This document shows positions 9,322 through 18,274 of a stretch of 43,797 bases of DNA, in pieces. Where the stretch lies: the NCBI RefSeq assembly GCF_020829445.1, contig NZ_JAIVFV010000046.1, positions 1 through 43,797 of the forward strand, read 5' to 3'. The notes beneath the pieces were generated by a model that was given only the letters and a program-made list of their open reading frames with translations, did no database searches and was not told the origin of the DNA. A program made the position numbers and the translations under genes. Every line of letters begins with the position of its first letter. The first letter of the stretch is position 1. Origin of the DNA: Nostoc sp. CHAB 5836. GTDB taxonomy: Bacteria > Cyanobacteriota > Cyanobacteriia > Cyanobacteriales > Nostocaceae.

Positions 9322-10566
9322 ATGCCACATCCTCATTATCCCCCCGCCTACTTACGCTATCTCAGAGCCAGGTTGTTGAATCTAGCGCGACCTGGTTTTT
9401 GGGGAACTGCAATTTTTTTATCTGTAGTTGGGCTATTAACTTGGGAATACTGGTCAAACCCAGATATTTTTGTTTATAAGCAAAAAAACCAAGTCGCTTC
9501 ACAAAAGCCTGTTGATTCCTCCCTGTCAGCTGAAAACAGAGCTATTGCAGCAGATATTGATAACTTGCCAGTTTTGTTTAATGACTTTGAACAAGCAACG
9601 GCCTCATTAACAACAAGAAAGCCTGGTGAAAATACGGCGGTAAGAAAGAGCAAAGGCTTATTAGATGATCTAATTAACAAACAAAAGTCTGCTAGTGACA
9701 CCAAGTTAAACCCTGGTTTAGGCGTTAATGGCGATACCTCTCCAGCCCCGAAAAATCCCTTTGTTGTACAAACAGAAAATTTATTGCGTACTGGCACGAT
9801 TGATAATAATAACCAGTTTCTAGGTCTCAAGACCTTAAATGCTGCGTCTGAACCAACAGAGGAGGAACAAACATCCTCTAGCCTGGGTATTGGATTCACT
9901 AATCAAACCAGCAAGAATCAAAATTCTCTTTCTATCAGCCCTTTACAAGCAGCGCTTAACCAATCGACAAACCAGAAATTGTCTAACTTCAATGGTGTCT
10001 CTGGAACTGAGACAAATAACTTGGATCGAGTCTCTGAACCAGGAACAACCCTAATGCCACCAATCAATAGCTTACCCAGTCAGAATTCTGTACCAAGTAC
10101 TGGGTTAACTGCTGGGACAGGCTACACCTCAATCGGTACGAAGTTACCACAAAATCCCTACAGTAATTTAAATAACGGTCAGATAGCGCCTAATAGTGGG
10201 TTAAGTACGAGTACGAACTTACAGCAAAATCCCTACAATAATTTAAATAGTGGTCAGATAGCGCCTAATATAGCGCCAGTAACACCCCCAGTTACCTCTG
10301 CCGCACCAAGTAATATTGCACCTGACTCTAGCCAGAGTCCAAGTCAAGGGATTGTCAACCCCACAAATCCTGTGGGATATAGGAATTATGGCTTGCAGCA
10401 GCCGACGCAACTACCACAATCTAATTATGGGAATTATGGCTTGCAACAACCGACGCAACCATCACAATCTAATTATGGGAATTATGTGTTGCAGCAACCA
10501 ACACAGTCTAATTCCTTATATCTTCGCCAGATTCGGGATAAGTATAGAAATCCGGCTCCAAGATGA
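9322..10566 (+). CDS. Membrane-anchored low-complexity protein with Tyr/Gln/Pro repeats
   Basis: A 414-residue protein that I do not recognise. One membrane helix is at about residues 29-46 (ATAIFLSVVGLLTWEYW in part), after a short basic N-terminus, so the bulk probably faces the periplasm. The rest is rich in Asn, Ser, Gln, Thr and Pro and probably disordered. There are two repeat systems: two copies of a segment containing NPY(S/N)NLN(N/S)GQIAPN (about 275-320) and three 16-residue repeats of the type NYGLQQPTQ-PQS near the C-terminus (nucleotides 10378-10515, 48-bp period). Its stop codon is 4 bp from the start of a repeat element. A cell-wall-associated or anchoring role would be a guess. 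Confidence 0.7.
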   Translation: MPHPHYPPAYLRYLRARLLNLARPGFWGTAIFLSVVGLLTWEYWSNPDIFVYKQKNQVASQKPVDSSLSAENRAIAADIDNLPVLFNDFEQATASLTTRKPGENTAVRKSKGLLDDLINKQKSASDTKLNPGLGVNGDTSPAPKNPFVVQTENLLRTGTIDNNNQFLGLKTLNAASEPTEEEQTSSSLGIGFTNQTSKNQNSLSISPLQAALNQSTNQKLSNFNGVSGTETNNLDRVSEPGTTLMPPINSLPSQNSVPSTGLTAGTGYTSIGTKLPQNPYSNLNNGQIAPNSGLSTSTNLQQNPYNNLNSGQIAPNIAPVTPPVTSAAPSNIAPDSSQSPSQGIVNPTNPVGYRNYGLQQPTQLPQSNYGNYGLQQPTQPSQSNYGNYVLQQPTQSNSLYLRQIRDKYRNPAPR

Positions 10567-10569
10567 TTT

Positions 10570-10722
10570 TACAGCGATTTTCAGGTAAATGAACCACAAT
10601 TATGAAACCTAACCCCCAGCCCCTTCCCTACAAAGGAAGGGGAGAAAATCAAAGCCTCTCTCCTACGAGGAGAGAGGAATGGAAGTGAGGTCTATTTGTG
10701 GTTCAAATACATGAAAACTGTA
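10570..10722. mobile_element. MITE-like element with TGAACCACAA ends
   Basis: Imperfect terminal inverted repeats of about 28 bp share the core TGAACCACAA (10590-10599; complement 10696-10705) and an outer TACAG...TTTTCA block. The interior holds two palindromic patches, CCCCTTCCCT/AGGGAAGGGG-like and CTCTCTCC/GGAGAGAG. There is no ORF and no clear target duplication. Confidence 0.65.
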
Positions 10723-10725
10723 CTA

Positions 10726-10852
10726 AGTAAGTCGGCAACAATAAATCAAACTATATTACGAAACGTAAATACACCTGAAACCCTTATAAATGACTAAGGA
10801 CAAATGACAAATGACAGCCTTAGCCAGTTAGCTTTATTTGCGTCGCTCTACT
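10726..10852. mobile_element. 127-bp TA-duplicating MITE, copy 1
   Basis: Begins AGTAAGTCGGCAA and ends, as complement, AGTAGAGCGACGCAA. It is flanked by TA (10724-10725 and 10853-10854), as in IS630/Tc1-mariner-type insertions. Its length, 127 bp, is identical to the copy at 24276-24402. Its terminal base supplies the last A of the TAA stop of the SLH gene. Inside is a short STRR (ACAAATG units). Confidence 0.75.
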
Positions 10853-11526
10853 TAAGGCAATTGTGGGCTATTTGGAATAATCGGAACTTCTGGTGTTTCG
10901 GGTTGTCGCTGTTGTCGTTGCAAATATTTACTCAATACATAGGCCATATCTCCACGGGTAACAGGTTTTAATGGGGAAATATTGCCTTGAGCATCTGTGT
11001 TCAGAAATCCCTCAGTAACTACTGTAGCGATCGCTTTTCTAGCCCAACCTGGGATAGACTTCTCATCTGGATGTGAAGCCAGAATCTCATTCACAGCCTC
11101 ATCGGGAAACTGAAACACACCATAAGCCTGGGCGAAAATAGCCAAAGCTTCTGCTCTTGTCACCTTTTGATTAGGGAAGAATTCATTGCCCCGATAGCCT
11201 TTCATGATGTCAGTTTTTAAAACTGTCTGTATATCATTAAATGCCCAATAAGAACGAGGAACATCTGGAATCACGAAATTTTCTCTGTTAACAGCTTGTC
11301 TTTTATCGAGGCGAAATGCTTTTACCATAATTGACGCTAGTTCGGCTCGACTCAGTAACCTTTCTGGATAAAATTTGCCATCGGGATAGTTTGTCATCCA
11401 TTTGACAGCAGTTACCTTTTGAATAGAATCAGATAGGATTCCAGAAGTAGATTCTGGCACTTGAGCGATCGCTGGTAAGCTTTGTAGTAGTGCTACTAAA
11501 GATAGAGTAATTGAAAGCTGACGCAT
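10852..11526 (-). CDS. Secreted S-layer homology (SLH) domain protein
   Basis: A 224-residue exported protein. An N-terminal signal peptide (MRQLSITLSLVALLQSLPAIA, cleavage probably after the AIA) is followed by three SLH repeats. These are marked by YPDGKFYPERLLSRAELASIM (about 44-64), GYRGNEFFPNQKVTRAEALAIF (about 112-133) and a third around LKPVTRGDMAYVL. SLH domains bind cell-wall polymers; in cyanobacteria they occur in porins and periplasmic proteins. This one has no porin barrel and ends in a Pro-rich tail. I chose the ATG at 11526 over GTG 11538 because it begins the signal peptide cleanly. The stop codon is shared with the end of the 127-bp MITE downstream. Confidence 0.85.
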   Translation of the reverse strand: MRQLSITLSLVALLQSLPAIAQVPESTSGILSDSIQKVTAVKWMTNYPDGKFYPERLLSRAELASIMVKAFRLDKRQAVNRENFVIPDVPRSYWAFNDIQTVLKTDIMKGYRGNEFFPNQKVTRAEALAIFAQAYGVFQFPDEAVNEILASHPDEKSIPGWARKAIATVVTEGFLNTDAQGNISPLKPVTRGDMAYVLSKYLQRQQRQPETPEVPIIPNSPQLP

Positions 11527-11768
11527 TATAATAACCACTTTTAGCTGCTAAGGTGAATTTAAAAAACTACATTACTAGGACGAATGGCAAAATAATGAAA
11601 AAACGAACCGCAGAGGACGCAAAGGACGCGAAGGAATAAGAGTTTCAGAGAGTTATTGCGTAAGCCCTAATTACTAAGGTGAATGCAAAATTTGGTATTC
11701 CTAATAATCTGTAACTTAGTTAACGACGAATTTAAGCTGGGCAATGTTGCTCTTGCTACGTAGGAGTT

Positions 11769-13085
11769 TTATGTTGCTGCACCCGTTCGATGGTTGCTGT
11801 TACCGTGGCGTTCGGCTTTGTCGCATTGCAGTGGAACTTGGACGACAAACTCGGTTCCCTGTCCTAAAGTGGAATGACACTCGATCTTGCCGCCGTGTTT
11901 TTCGGTGATAATTTGATGGCTAATGGACAACCCCAATCCAGTCCCTTTACCGACGGGTTTGGTGGTGAAAAAAGGATCGAACAGTTGAGATCGAATGGGT
12001 TCGGCAATGCCGACACCGTTATCGGCAATCCAAACTGTGACCCAGTTAGTCTTGATCACAGAAGTCCGAATGGTGATGCTGGGGGAGGCGATCGCTGACT
12101 CTTCTAAGGCATCGATCGCATTACTCAAAATATTCATGAAGACTTGGTTGAGTTGGCTGGGGTAGCATTCAACCTCTGGTAACTGTTCGTAGTCTTTGAT
12201 GACTTGAATGGCAGGAAAATCCGGTTTGGCTTTCAGACGATGTTGCAAAATTACCAGGGTGCTATCGATACCTGCGTGGATATCGACGGGTTTGATCTCA
12301 GATTCATCCAAACGGGAGAAGTTGCGGAGGGAGAGAACAAGGTCGCGAATGCGATCGCTACCCATTGCCATCGAACCTAATATCTTTACCAAGTCCCCTT
12401 GCAAAAATTCCAAATCTATGCTCTCTGCCCGCTTTCGGATTTCGTCCACTGGGTTGGGATAGTGCTTCTGGTAGAGTTGGACAAATTCCAGTAAATCTTG
12501 AGTATATTCCCTCACATAGGTCAGGTTGCCGTAGATGAAATTCACCGGATTGTTGATTTCGTGAGCAATTCCAGCCACCAACTGACCAAGGGCAGCCATT
12601 TTCTCACCTTGCACTAAATGCAGTTGGGCTTGCTTGAGGCTTTGTAATGCCTGGTTGACTTCATTGGTGCGCTGTTCCATCACGTGCGTAGCATAACGCA
12701 GTTGCAGATGCACCCGGATGCGTGCCAGTACTTCTTCATGCTGAATCGGCTTGGTGATATAATCGACTGCACCCAGGCTTAATCCCTTGACTTTATCCAC
12801 AGAGTCGGAGAGGGCAGTCATGAAAATAACCGGGATATCACGGGTGTTGAAGTCGTTTTTGAGACGTTGACAGGTTTCAAATCCGTCGATCCCAGGCATC
12901 ATTACATCTAATAAAATCAAATTGGGCCGAGATGATTGCAACCGTTGTAGGGCAGTTTCACCGCTTTTGGCGATCGCCACTCGGTAGCCCTGTTCGCTCA
13001 ACAAATCTAACAATACTTGCAGATTGGTCGGGGTATCATCTACCACCAAAATCCTGTTCTCTTGAGGAATCGAATAAACGGACAT
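11769..13085 (-). CDS. Response regulator-histidine kinase (receiver then kinase)
   Basis: A 438-residue soluble protein with an N-terminal receiver domain (DD at about 16-17, phosphoacceptor D60 in LILLDVMMPG, K112) followed by a coiled coil and a kinase core. The phosphohistidine is about H175 in AHEINNPVNF; the ATPase boxes are NILSNAIDAL, DNGVGI and GTGLGL. There are no membrane segments, so input comes through phosphorylation of its receiver. ATG 13085 starts directly before the receiver; an upstream in-frame ATG at 13136 would add 17 residues with no homology to the fold. It lies about 390 bp downstream of the hybrid kinase gene on the same strand and could be its phosphorelay partner. 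That is inference from position. Confidence 0.88.
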   Translation of the reverse strand: MSVYSIPQENRILVVDDTPTNLQVLLDLLSEQGYRVAIAKSGETALQRLQSSRPNLILLDVMMPGIDGFETCQRLKNDFNTRDIPVIFMTALSDSVDKVKGLSLGAVDYITKPIQHEEVLARIRVHLQLRYATHVMEQRTNEVNQALQSLKQAQLHLVQGEKMAALGQLVAGIAHEINNPVNFIYGNLTYVREYTQDLLEFVQLYQKHYPNPVDEIRKRAESIDLEFLQGDLVKILGSMAMGSDRIRDLVLSLRNFSRLDESEIKPVDIHAGIDSTLVILQHRLKAKPDFPAIQVIKDYEQLPEVECYPSQLNQVFMNILSNAIDALEESAIASPSITIRTSVIKTNWVTVWIADNGVGIAEPIRSQLFDPFFTTKPVGKGTGLGLSISHQIITEKHGGKIECHSTLGQGTEFVVQVPLQCDKAERHGNSNHRTGAAT

Positions 13086-13525
13086 CAGCAAACTCCAATA
13101 GCATATCGCAGAGATGAATTGTAAATGATCAGTCAAAGGGCTAAAGTTAAACCGTTAACGGTACGCGAAGTACTCATACTCTTGGGGATGAATAGCTCTT
13201 GTTGAGGATTGGATCTGGAATTGACCCTTCTCTTCTTACGCTGCGCGAACGGCTACGCTCAGGGTAAATTTTTGACAAAGTAAAAACTTTCTTCCAGATG
13301 TATGACGAATCCCGCTTGTTTTTCTGGTAGGATAGCTAATGTCTTGACCATCAATGCCATAAGCGAAAACCATTAGCTTTCAGGTATATGTTGCAAGAAG
13401 AAGATTTGGGTCTTGGGAACCAGGACTCCTGCCCTTGGAGGGAATGTCAGACCAATAGAATTACGGAGTTCTCTTGGCTATTGCCGATGAATTGGGAAGC
13501 CCCGTCCGTTTTGCGGCGGGGTAGT
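13086..13525. other. Gap with relic of an IS200/IS605-type right end
   Basis: There is no intact gene. Bases 13500-13521 form the hairpin CCCCGTCCG/CGGCGGGG, followed by TAGTTCAC, which I recognise as resembling the right end of cyanobacterial tnpB-bearing elements. The open plus-strand frame before it (13411-13540) could be the decayed 3' end of tnpB. Bases 13230-13265 carry a common short repeat (CTACGCTCAGG). Confidence 0.4.
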
Positions 13526-15763
13526 TCACACCTGTAGTTCGATCAGACGGAGAATGGCTTCGTTATCAAACTGTTGACTCAGTTCTAAAACTCGATTCGC
13601 AAAAACAGTGTATTCGGATGATAATTGCTTCAGGCGGTTGGCTTCCTGCTGAATATCGTTGATAAAACCACCCTGAGCAGAGGCATAGAGAGCTGCCAGT
13701 TCTGCGGCTGGGGGCATGATCAGGTCAACCTGGTCGCCATTGCTGACACTAGGTTGAGTCGTCTCTAGTTCGGTTTCATAAATCCACTGCAACTTCAAGA
13801 GTCGCTGCAATTCGGTAAGTAGCCCAGTAAACTCAATCGGTTTTGGGAAAAAGCTACTGCACCCTGCATCTAGACTTGACTGCATATCCACCTGAGACAG
13901 AGTTGCAGGAGAAACAATGATTGGTGTAGTGGCAAAGTCGGGTAGTTGGCGTAGACGGCGGATCATTTCTAAGCCATCGATGACAGACATATGTACATCG
14001 GTAATAATCAAGTCGGGACGCATTTGCAGGGCGATGTTAAAACCCGCTTGTCCATTATCTGCCTCTAATAGCTTGAAACCTAAGGGTTCGAGCATATTGA
14101 TGGCGACGAGACGATTTTCTTCGTAATCATCGATCACCAAGATTTTGCGCTGTTCGCCTTGATAGCCGATTACTTTTTGATTGGCGATCGCTTGCCCTAC
14201 TGTCCAATGAGAAACGGGGATCAAGTCTAATTCAAAGGAAAAAATACTGCCTTGACCAAACAGACTCTCGACTTGGATGGTGCTGCCCATTTTCTCGATA
14301 ATTTGCTGGCTAATTGCTAGTCCTAATCCAGTACCTTCGCTATTGCGATCGCGCTTTCCGGCTTGCTCAAAGGGCAAGAAAATATTGCCCAGTTTTTCCG
14401 GTACAATACCAATGCCCGTATCTTTAATTTGGAAGCGAATCCTCTGGGCTGTCAGGGGTTCGGAAGCTTTGCCAACGGGTTCAACTCGAAACGTGACAGT
14501 GCCAAAGTCAGTAAATTTGACGGCATTACTGAGCAAATTCAACAACACTTGCCGCAGGCGTTTGTCGTCCGCATAGACGGCAATAGGCAGGTTAGCGGCG
14601 GGCTGGTAATGAAACTTCACGCTCTTTTGTTCTGCCTTGATGCGGCAAATATCTACCGTGGAAACGAGGAAGTTCGCCAAATGGAAATCCTGGGGATAAA
14701 GTTCCATTTTTTGGGCTTCCAACTTGGACAAATCCAAAATATCGTTGATCAGTGTCAGTAGGTGGGAACCACACTGCTGAATCACGCCTAGTCCCTTGAG
14801 TTGTTTGGGGGTAGTTGCCGGATCGCGCTGGAGGATTTGGGCATAACCCAGGATGCCGTTGAGTGGGGTGCGGAGTTCGTGGTTCATGTTGGCGAGAAAT
14901 GTACTCTTGCTGCGGTTGGCAGCTTCGGCGACTTCCTTTGCCTGTTGTACTTCCCGGATTGCTGTTTCTAAATCTTGGGCTTGCTGCCAAAGTTCTTGCT
15001 GATATGCCTCTACGCGTGTAGCTGCCGATTGAATTGTCAGGGCCAGGAATTGGATTTCGTTATTTGGCAATCCATTGGGCATGACAAAATGGTCAATGCC
15101 ATTCCTGTCAGTCACTGCTTTGTTCAATTTCTGGAGTGGCTGTAAGACAGTTCGCTGAATTAACACCGTCATCAGCCCCAAAATTGCTGCCATCCCAATG
15201 AGTAGGGTGAAGGTGGAAGTAGAGAAAGCTTGCCAAGCTTGCTGTTGCAGTTCTTCAGCATTGAGAATGGCGATCGCTAACCCGCGTCGGTCTGCCAGAC
15301 CAAACAATGTGCTGCTAAAGGGCAAAATTGCTACTAATGCTGGCTTACCGTGTATCGTGATTCTGAAACTTCTTTCTGAACCCGTCTGAGCAGCCTGTTC
15401 TAATACTTGAGTTAATTCTGGATGAATTAAAACATAGCGCGGATATTGAAGTTCTGATCCACTTCGAGCCAAGGTTTGTCCATTGGGACTAACGATCGCA
15501 ACTTCCACCACCGTTGGCAGTGTCCCGTAGTTTTGCACCACTCGCTTAACAATACTTGTATTCCCCAGTTCGATTAATCCCTCCGTGGAAAAACTGACCC
15601 CTTGGGTAATCGATTGGGCGCGTTGCTCTAGCTCTTTCTCCAATTTTGATTGAATCAAGAAGTAGTTCAATCCCAAGGTGGTTAAGCCGACCGTTGCTAG
15701 AGAAAAACCAAAACCCATCAGTAGTTGGTAAGATAAGTTAAGTTTAGATGACTTTTGGCTCAT
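13526..15763 (-). CDS. Hybrid sensor histidine kinase with receiver domain
   Basis: A 745-residue membrane kinase. Helices at about 15-37 and 180-203 bracket an external region of about 140 residues, then come HAMP and coiled coil. The phosphohistidine is about H295 in [10 protein letters not shown]. ATPase boxes are [14 protein letters not shown] and GTGLGL. A receiver follows with D589 in LIITDVHMS, then a C-terminal helical domain (about 680-745) like the one that ends many cyanobacterial hybrid kinases but without an obvious HPt histidine. The start ATG overlaps the stop of the upstream binding-protein gene as ATGA, so translation is coupled; an alternative ATG lies 9 bp earlier. Its own stop TGA falls in the IS605-like right-end sequence. 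Confidence 0.92.
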   Translation of the reverse strand: MSQKSSKLNLSYQLLMGFGFSLATVGLTTLGLNYFLIQSKLEKELEQRAQSITQGVSFSTEGLIELGNTSIVKRVVQNYGTLPTVVEVAIVSPNGQTLARSGSELQYPRYVLIHPELTQVLEQAAQTGSERSFRITIHGKPALVAILPFSSTLFGLADRRGLAIAILNAEELQQQAWQAFSTSTFTLLIGMAAILGLMTVLIQRTVLQPLQKLNKAVTDRNGIDHFVMPNGLPNNEIQFLALTIQSAATRVEAYQQELWQQAQDLETAIREVQQAKEVAEAANRSKSTFLANMNHELRTPLNGILGYAQILQRDPATTPKQLKGLGVIQQCGSHLLTLINDILDLSKLEAQKMELYPQDFHLANFLVSTVDICRIKAEQKSVKFHYQPAANLPIAVYADDKRLRQVLLNLLSNAVKFTDFGTVTFRVEPVGKASEPLTAQRIRFQIKDTGIGIVPEKLGNIFLPFEQAGKRDRNSEGTGLGLAISQQIIEKMGSTIQVESLFGQGSIFSFELDLIPVSHWTVGQAIANQKVIGYQGEQRKILVIDDYEENRLVAINMLEPLGFKLLEADNGQAGFNIALQMRPDLIITDVHMSVIDGLEMIRRLRQLPDFATTPIIVSPATLSQVDMQSSLDAGCSSFFPKPIEFTGLLTELQRLLKLQWIYETELETTQPSVSNGDQVDLIMPPAAELAALYASAQGGFINDIQQEANRLKQLSSEYTVFANRVLELSQQFDNEAILRLIELQV

Positions 15764-16818
15764 GACTTCCATCCTGCCATTGCTTCATTGATGAGGGTTG
15801 CATCAATCTCCACATCTTGCCGAACTACCCGACCATGACGCGGATCGGCTTTGAGCAATTGGACAATTTCTGCCTTTGCCGAATAGAGCCGACCCTCTGG
15901 GGCAAACATCCGCCGATTTAAGGTTATATCCCCCTTTTTTAATCCAGCATAATCACTGGCAAAAGCCTCACCACTTTGTCCCAGTTTCTTTCCAATGGTA
16001 TTAAAAACTTCTTTCGGCTTGGTTTCAACTGCGTGCATCACATCAAACCATGCCAGCATGAATTGTTTTAGTTCTGCTTTTTTTGCTTTGATAATGCTGT
16101 CACTGGACATCAAGGTATCAATCACCAAACTATCCACTTGCTTTGTCGTGTGAACTATATTGCCTTTGATGTCCTTCGCCGTTTCCCCTAGCATCGGTTC
16201 CCACAGAAGGACAGCATCGATCTCACTCGCCTTAATTTTCTCGGCGGCTACCTCATTGGAATAATCCACAATCTGTACTTCAGAGGGCTGGACTTGATTA
16301 GCTTTCAATGCCTCCAACAAAACTAAATGACTGATGGTTCCTAACTTCGCTCCCACTTTCTTTTTCCGCAAATCTGCTACGGATTTAATGGTTGGCCGAG
16401 CAACGATTCCATCTATTCCCGAAGAAAGGTCGATCGTCATTAACACCACTGGATTGCCATTGCCCGGATCAACCTGCATCACCTCCCAGAAGCTATTAAA
16501 TGTGACATCTAATGCACCGCGCATCACTGCCCGACTGGAATCTTGCCCGTTACTAAATTGTACAAACTCAACCTCTAGCCCTCGCTGCTTAAATATTTCT
16601 GAGATTTGGCCATAGAGTGCAATGTCATACCCTGGAAAGCTTGAAGTTCCCACACGGAGCCGTTTGAGAGATTGGTTTTGTTCGAGGCTACAAGCGTTGA
16701 TCAGAAACGTCAAAGAAAGGGCGATCGCAAACAAACAGAAAAAGGTAGGCTTGATACCCAATCTCAATTTTTGCTTCCACCCAACACTCAATGTGTTGAT
16801 CATCTGGGCAACTTTCAT
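15760..16818 (-). CDS. NMT1/SsuA-type substrate-binding lipoprotein
   Basis: A 352-residue periplasmic binding protein of the NitT/TauT (NMT1/THI5-like, SsuA) class. The N-terminal hydrophobic segment ends in a lipobox-like FLINAC (cysteine about residue 43). The mature part starts [12 protein letters not shown], followed by FNSFWEV (about 109-115), [16 protein letters not shown] (about 150-165) and AVLLWEPM (about 202-209), all standard for this fold. Known relatives bind nitrate, taurine, sulfonates or thiamine precursors; the ligand here is not evident. No permease or ATPase gene is nearby. Instead the gene is fused by an ATGA overlap to a hybrid kinase, suggesting the protein serves as a sensor subunit rather than an importer. 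Confidence 0.88.
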   Translation of the reverse strand: MKVAQMINTLSVGWKQKLRLGIKPTFFCLFAIALSLTFLINACSLEQNQSLKRLRVGTSSFPGYDIALYGQISEIFKQRGLEVEFVQFSNGQDSSRAVMRGALDVTFNSFWEVMQVDPGNGNPVVLMTIDLSSGIDGIVARPTIKSVADLRKKKVGAKLGTISHLVLLEALKANQVQPSEVQIVDYSNEVAAEKIKASEIDAVLLWEPMLGETAKDIKGNIVHTTKQVDSLVIDTLMSSDSIIKAKKAELKQFMLAWFDVMHAVETKPKEVFNTIGKKLGQSGEAFASDYAGLKKGDITLNRRMFAPEGRLYSAKAEIVQLLKADPRHGRVVRQDVEIDATLINEAMAGWKS

Positions 16819-16924
16819 GACTTTCTGACCTAACTTTGGGAAAAACTGTATTTAAGCTTTATGGTTCCCAAAAGTAGAGTTAGCCTAACTATTTTTGATC
16901 AACATAGAGCGCCTAACTATAGAT

Positions 16925-17133
16925 CAATACACTTGGGTTAAGGACTTCCAACAAATAAATTACCCAATCTTGTGGGGCTCTCGTGTCGCCCACCCCACAA
17001 TCAGTAGTTGAGTATTTTTTTATTTGTCAGTCCCTTAAGCATTTCCTCCTTCTCTTTCTCTCTTCTCTCTGTGTTCTCTGCGCCTCTGTGGTTCGTAAAA
17101 AAAAGAATTTCAGCCCTTTTGTGAACCCTATTG
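16925..17133. mobile_element. CAATAC-type MITE, copy 4, interrupted by a second element
   Basis: Ends CAATACACTTGGG and GTGAACCCTATTG. The flanks are AACTATAGAT on both sides (16915-16924 and 17134-17143), an exact 10-bp target duplication. It is the inverted equivalent of 162-266 and equals 18169-18272 except that 16942-17038 is extra. Confidence 0.88.
16942..17034. mobile_element. Nested MITE of the GGGACTTCC type
   Basis: Starts GGACTTCCAACAAATAAA and ends TTTATTTGTCAGTCCC. It is bordered by TTAA (16938-16941 and 17035-17038). The uninterrupted sister element at 18169 reads GGGTTAAGCATTT at this point, so the empty site is visible and the duplication is 4 bp. The internal stem is partly deleted compared with the full copy at 35535-35657. 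Confidence 0.85.
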
Positions 17134-17276
17134 AACTATAGATGTGAAGTCACGAGTGTGCAGCTTGCAAAAATCAAGGGAGTAGAAATCAGCAACAACT
17201 TGTTTTTTACCTTTCATTTTTTGGCCTTATCTGCCTACTACTATGGACTATAGGCAGTTTTTCAGGAGTTTTGGGA

Positions 17277-17984
17277 ATGACAGTAACAGATCCCGTAAAG
17301 TTGATGAAGCAAGAAGTTGGCAAAGCCGCCGCCGCCCTGGTAAAATCGGGTTCCATCGTCGGGTTGGGTACGGGGTCAACTACAGCATATACAATTCAGT
17401 TTTTAGGCGATCGCCTGAAAACTGGTGAACTCAAAAATATCATTGGCATACCTACCTCGTTTCAGTCAGAAGTCCTGGCGAAGCAGTACGGTGTCCCTCT
17501 CGCCACCTTAGACTCTATTGACCACATCGATATTGCCATTGATGGTGCAGATGAAGTCGATCCGCAGAAAAACTTAATTAAAGGCGGTGGTGCAGCACAT
17601 ACCCGCGAAAAAGTCGTAGACTACCTGGCAGAACAGTTTATCGTCGTCGTAGATAGTGGTAAGTTAGTAGACCGCTTGGGTTCTACTTTCGCAGTGCCTG
17701 TGGAAGTGATTCCAATGGCAATTACTCCTGTTACCAATGCCATCAAAAAACTCGGTGGCAAACCAGAACTCCGCATGGGTGTGAAAAAAGCTGGCCCAGT
17801 GATCACTGATCAAGGTAACTTTGTCTTAGATGTCAGATTTGACTCTATTGAAGATCCAGCCGGTCTAGAAAAGACATTGAATAACATTCCCGGTGTTTTA
17901 GAAAATGGTATCTTCGTTAACTGTGTCGATTTAGTTTTGATTGGTGAAGTCAAAGATGGTCAGCCATTAGTGCGACAACTGTAA
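17277..17984 (+). CDS. rpiA: Ribose-5-phosphate isomerase A
   Basis: Interconverts ribose 5-phosphate and ribulose 5-phosphate in the Calvin cycle and pentose phosphate pathway. It has 235 residues, normal for RpiA. Diagnostic motifs are [19 protein letters not shown] (phosphate-binding, about 27-45), [20 protein letters not shown] (about 82-101, with catalytic Asp/Glu/Lys) and the following THREK-like segment TREK. ATG 17277 is chosen over the in-frame TTG at 17271 because AGGAG at 17264-17268 is spaced 8 bp from it. It is a lone gene between repeat-filled gaps. Confidence 0.96.
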   Translation: MTVTDPVKLMKQEVGKAAAALVKSGSIVGLGTGSTTAYTIQFLGDRLKTGELKNIIGIPTSFQSEVLAKQYGVPLATLDSIDHIDIAIDGADEVDPQKNLIKGGGAAHTREKVVDYLAEQFIVVVDSGKLVDRLGSTFAVPVEVIPMAITPVTNAIKKLGGKPELRMGVKKAGPVITDQGNFVLDVRFDSIEDPAGLEKTLNNIPGVLENGIFVNCVDLVLIGEVKDGQPLVRQL

Positions 17985-18036
17985 CAGTTGTAGATTTGGG
18001 ATTTTAGAATTTCAGACACATCTAAAACCCCAGATA

Positions 18037-18157
18037 ATATCATGTCCGGGTGATTACTTATAACAAAACCTATCAATGTAGGTTTTGTTGAACTTTAGTG
18101 TTACCCAACATGAGCAAGGGTAAAATGTTGGGTTTCGTTCCTCAACCCAACCTACAC
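18037..18157. repeat. Fragments of two dispersed repeats
   Basis: ATATCATGTCCGG at 18037-18049 equals one end of the element at 30392-30540, with no partner end here. Bases 18118-18157 repeat the ATGTTGGGTTTCGTTCCTCA palindrome arm seen inside the MITE at 8084-8222. Confidence 0.6.
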
Positions 18158-18168
18158 ATATTATCAGT

Positions 18169-18272
18169 CAATACACTTGGGTTAAGCATTTCCTCCTTCT
18201 CTTCTCTCTGTGTTCTCCGCGCCTCTGTGGTTCGTAAAAAAAAGAGTTTCAGCCCTTTTGTGAACCGTATTG
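18169..18272. mobile_element. CAATAC-type MITE, copy 5, no duplication seen
   Basis: Uninterrupted relative of copy 4, from CAATACACTTGGG to GTGAACCGTATTG (104 bp). The flanks TATTATCAGT and CACTATATGG do not match, so one border has been altered or recombined. It ends 2 bp before the stop codon of the large minus-strand gene. Confidence 0.75.
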
Positions 18273-18274
18273 CA

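Noticed and set aside
11769..16818. A nitrate or sulfonate ABC transporter operon
   Set aside because: Only the binding protein is present; the coupled gene is a kinase and no permease or ATPase occurs within several kilobases on that strand.
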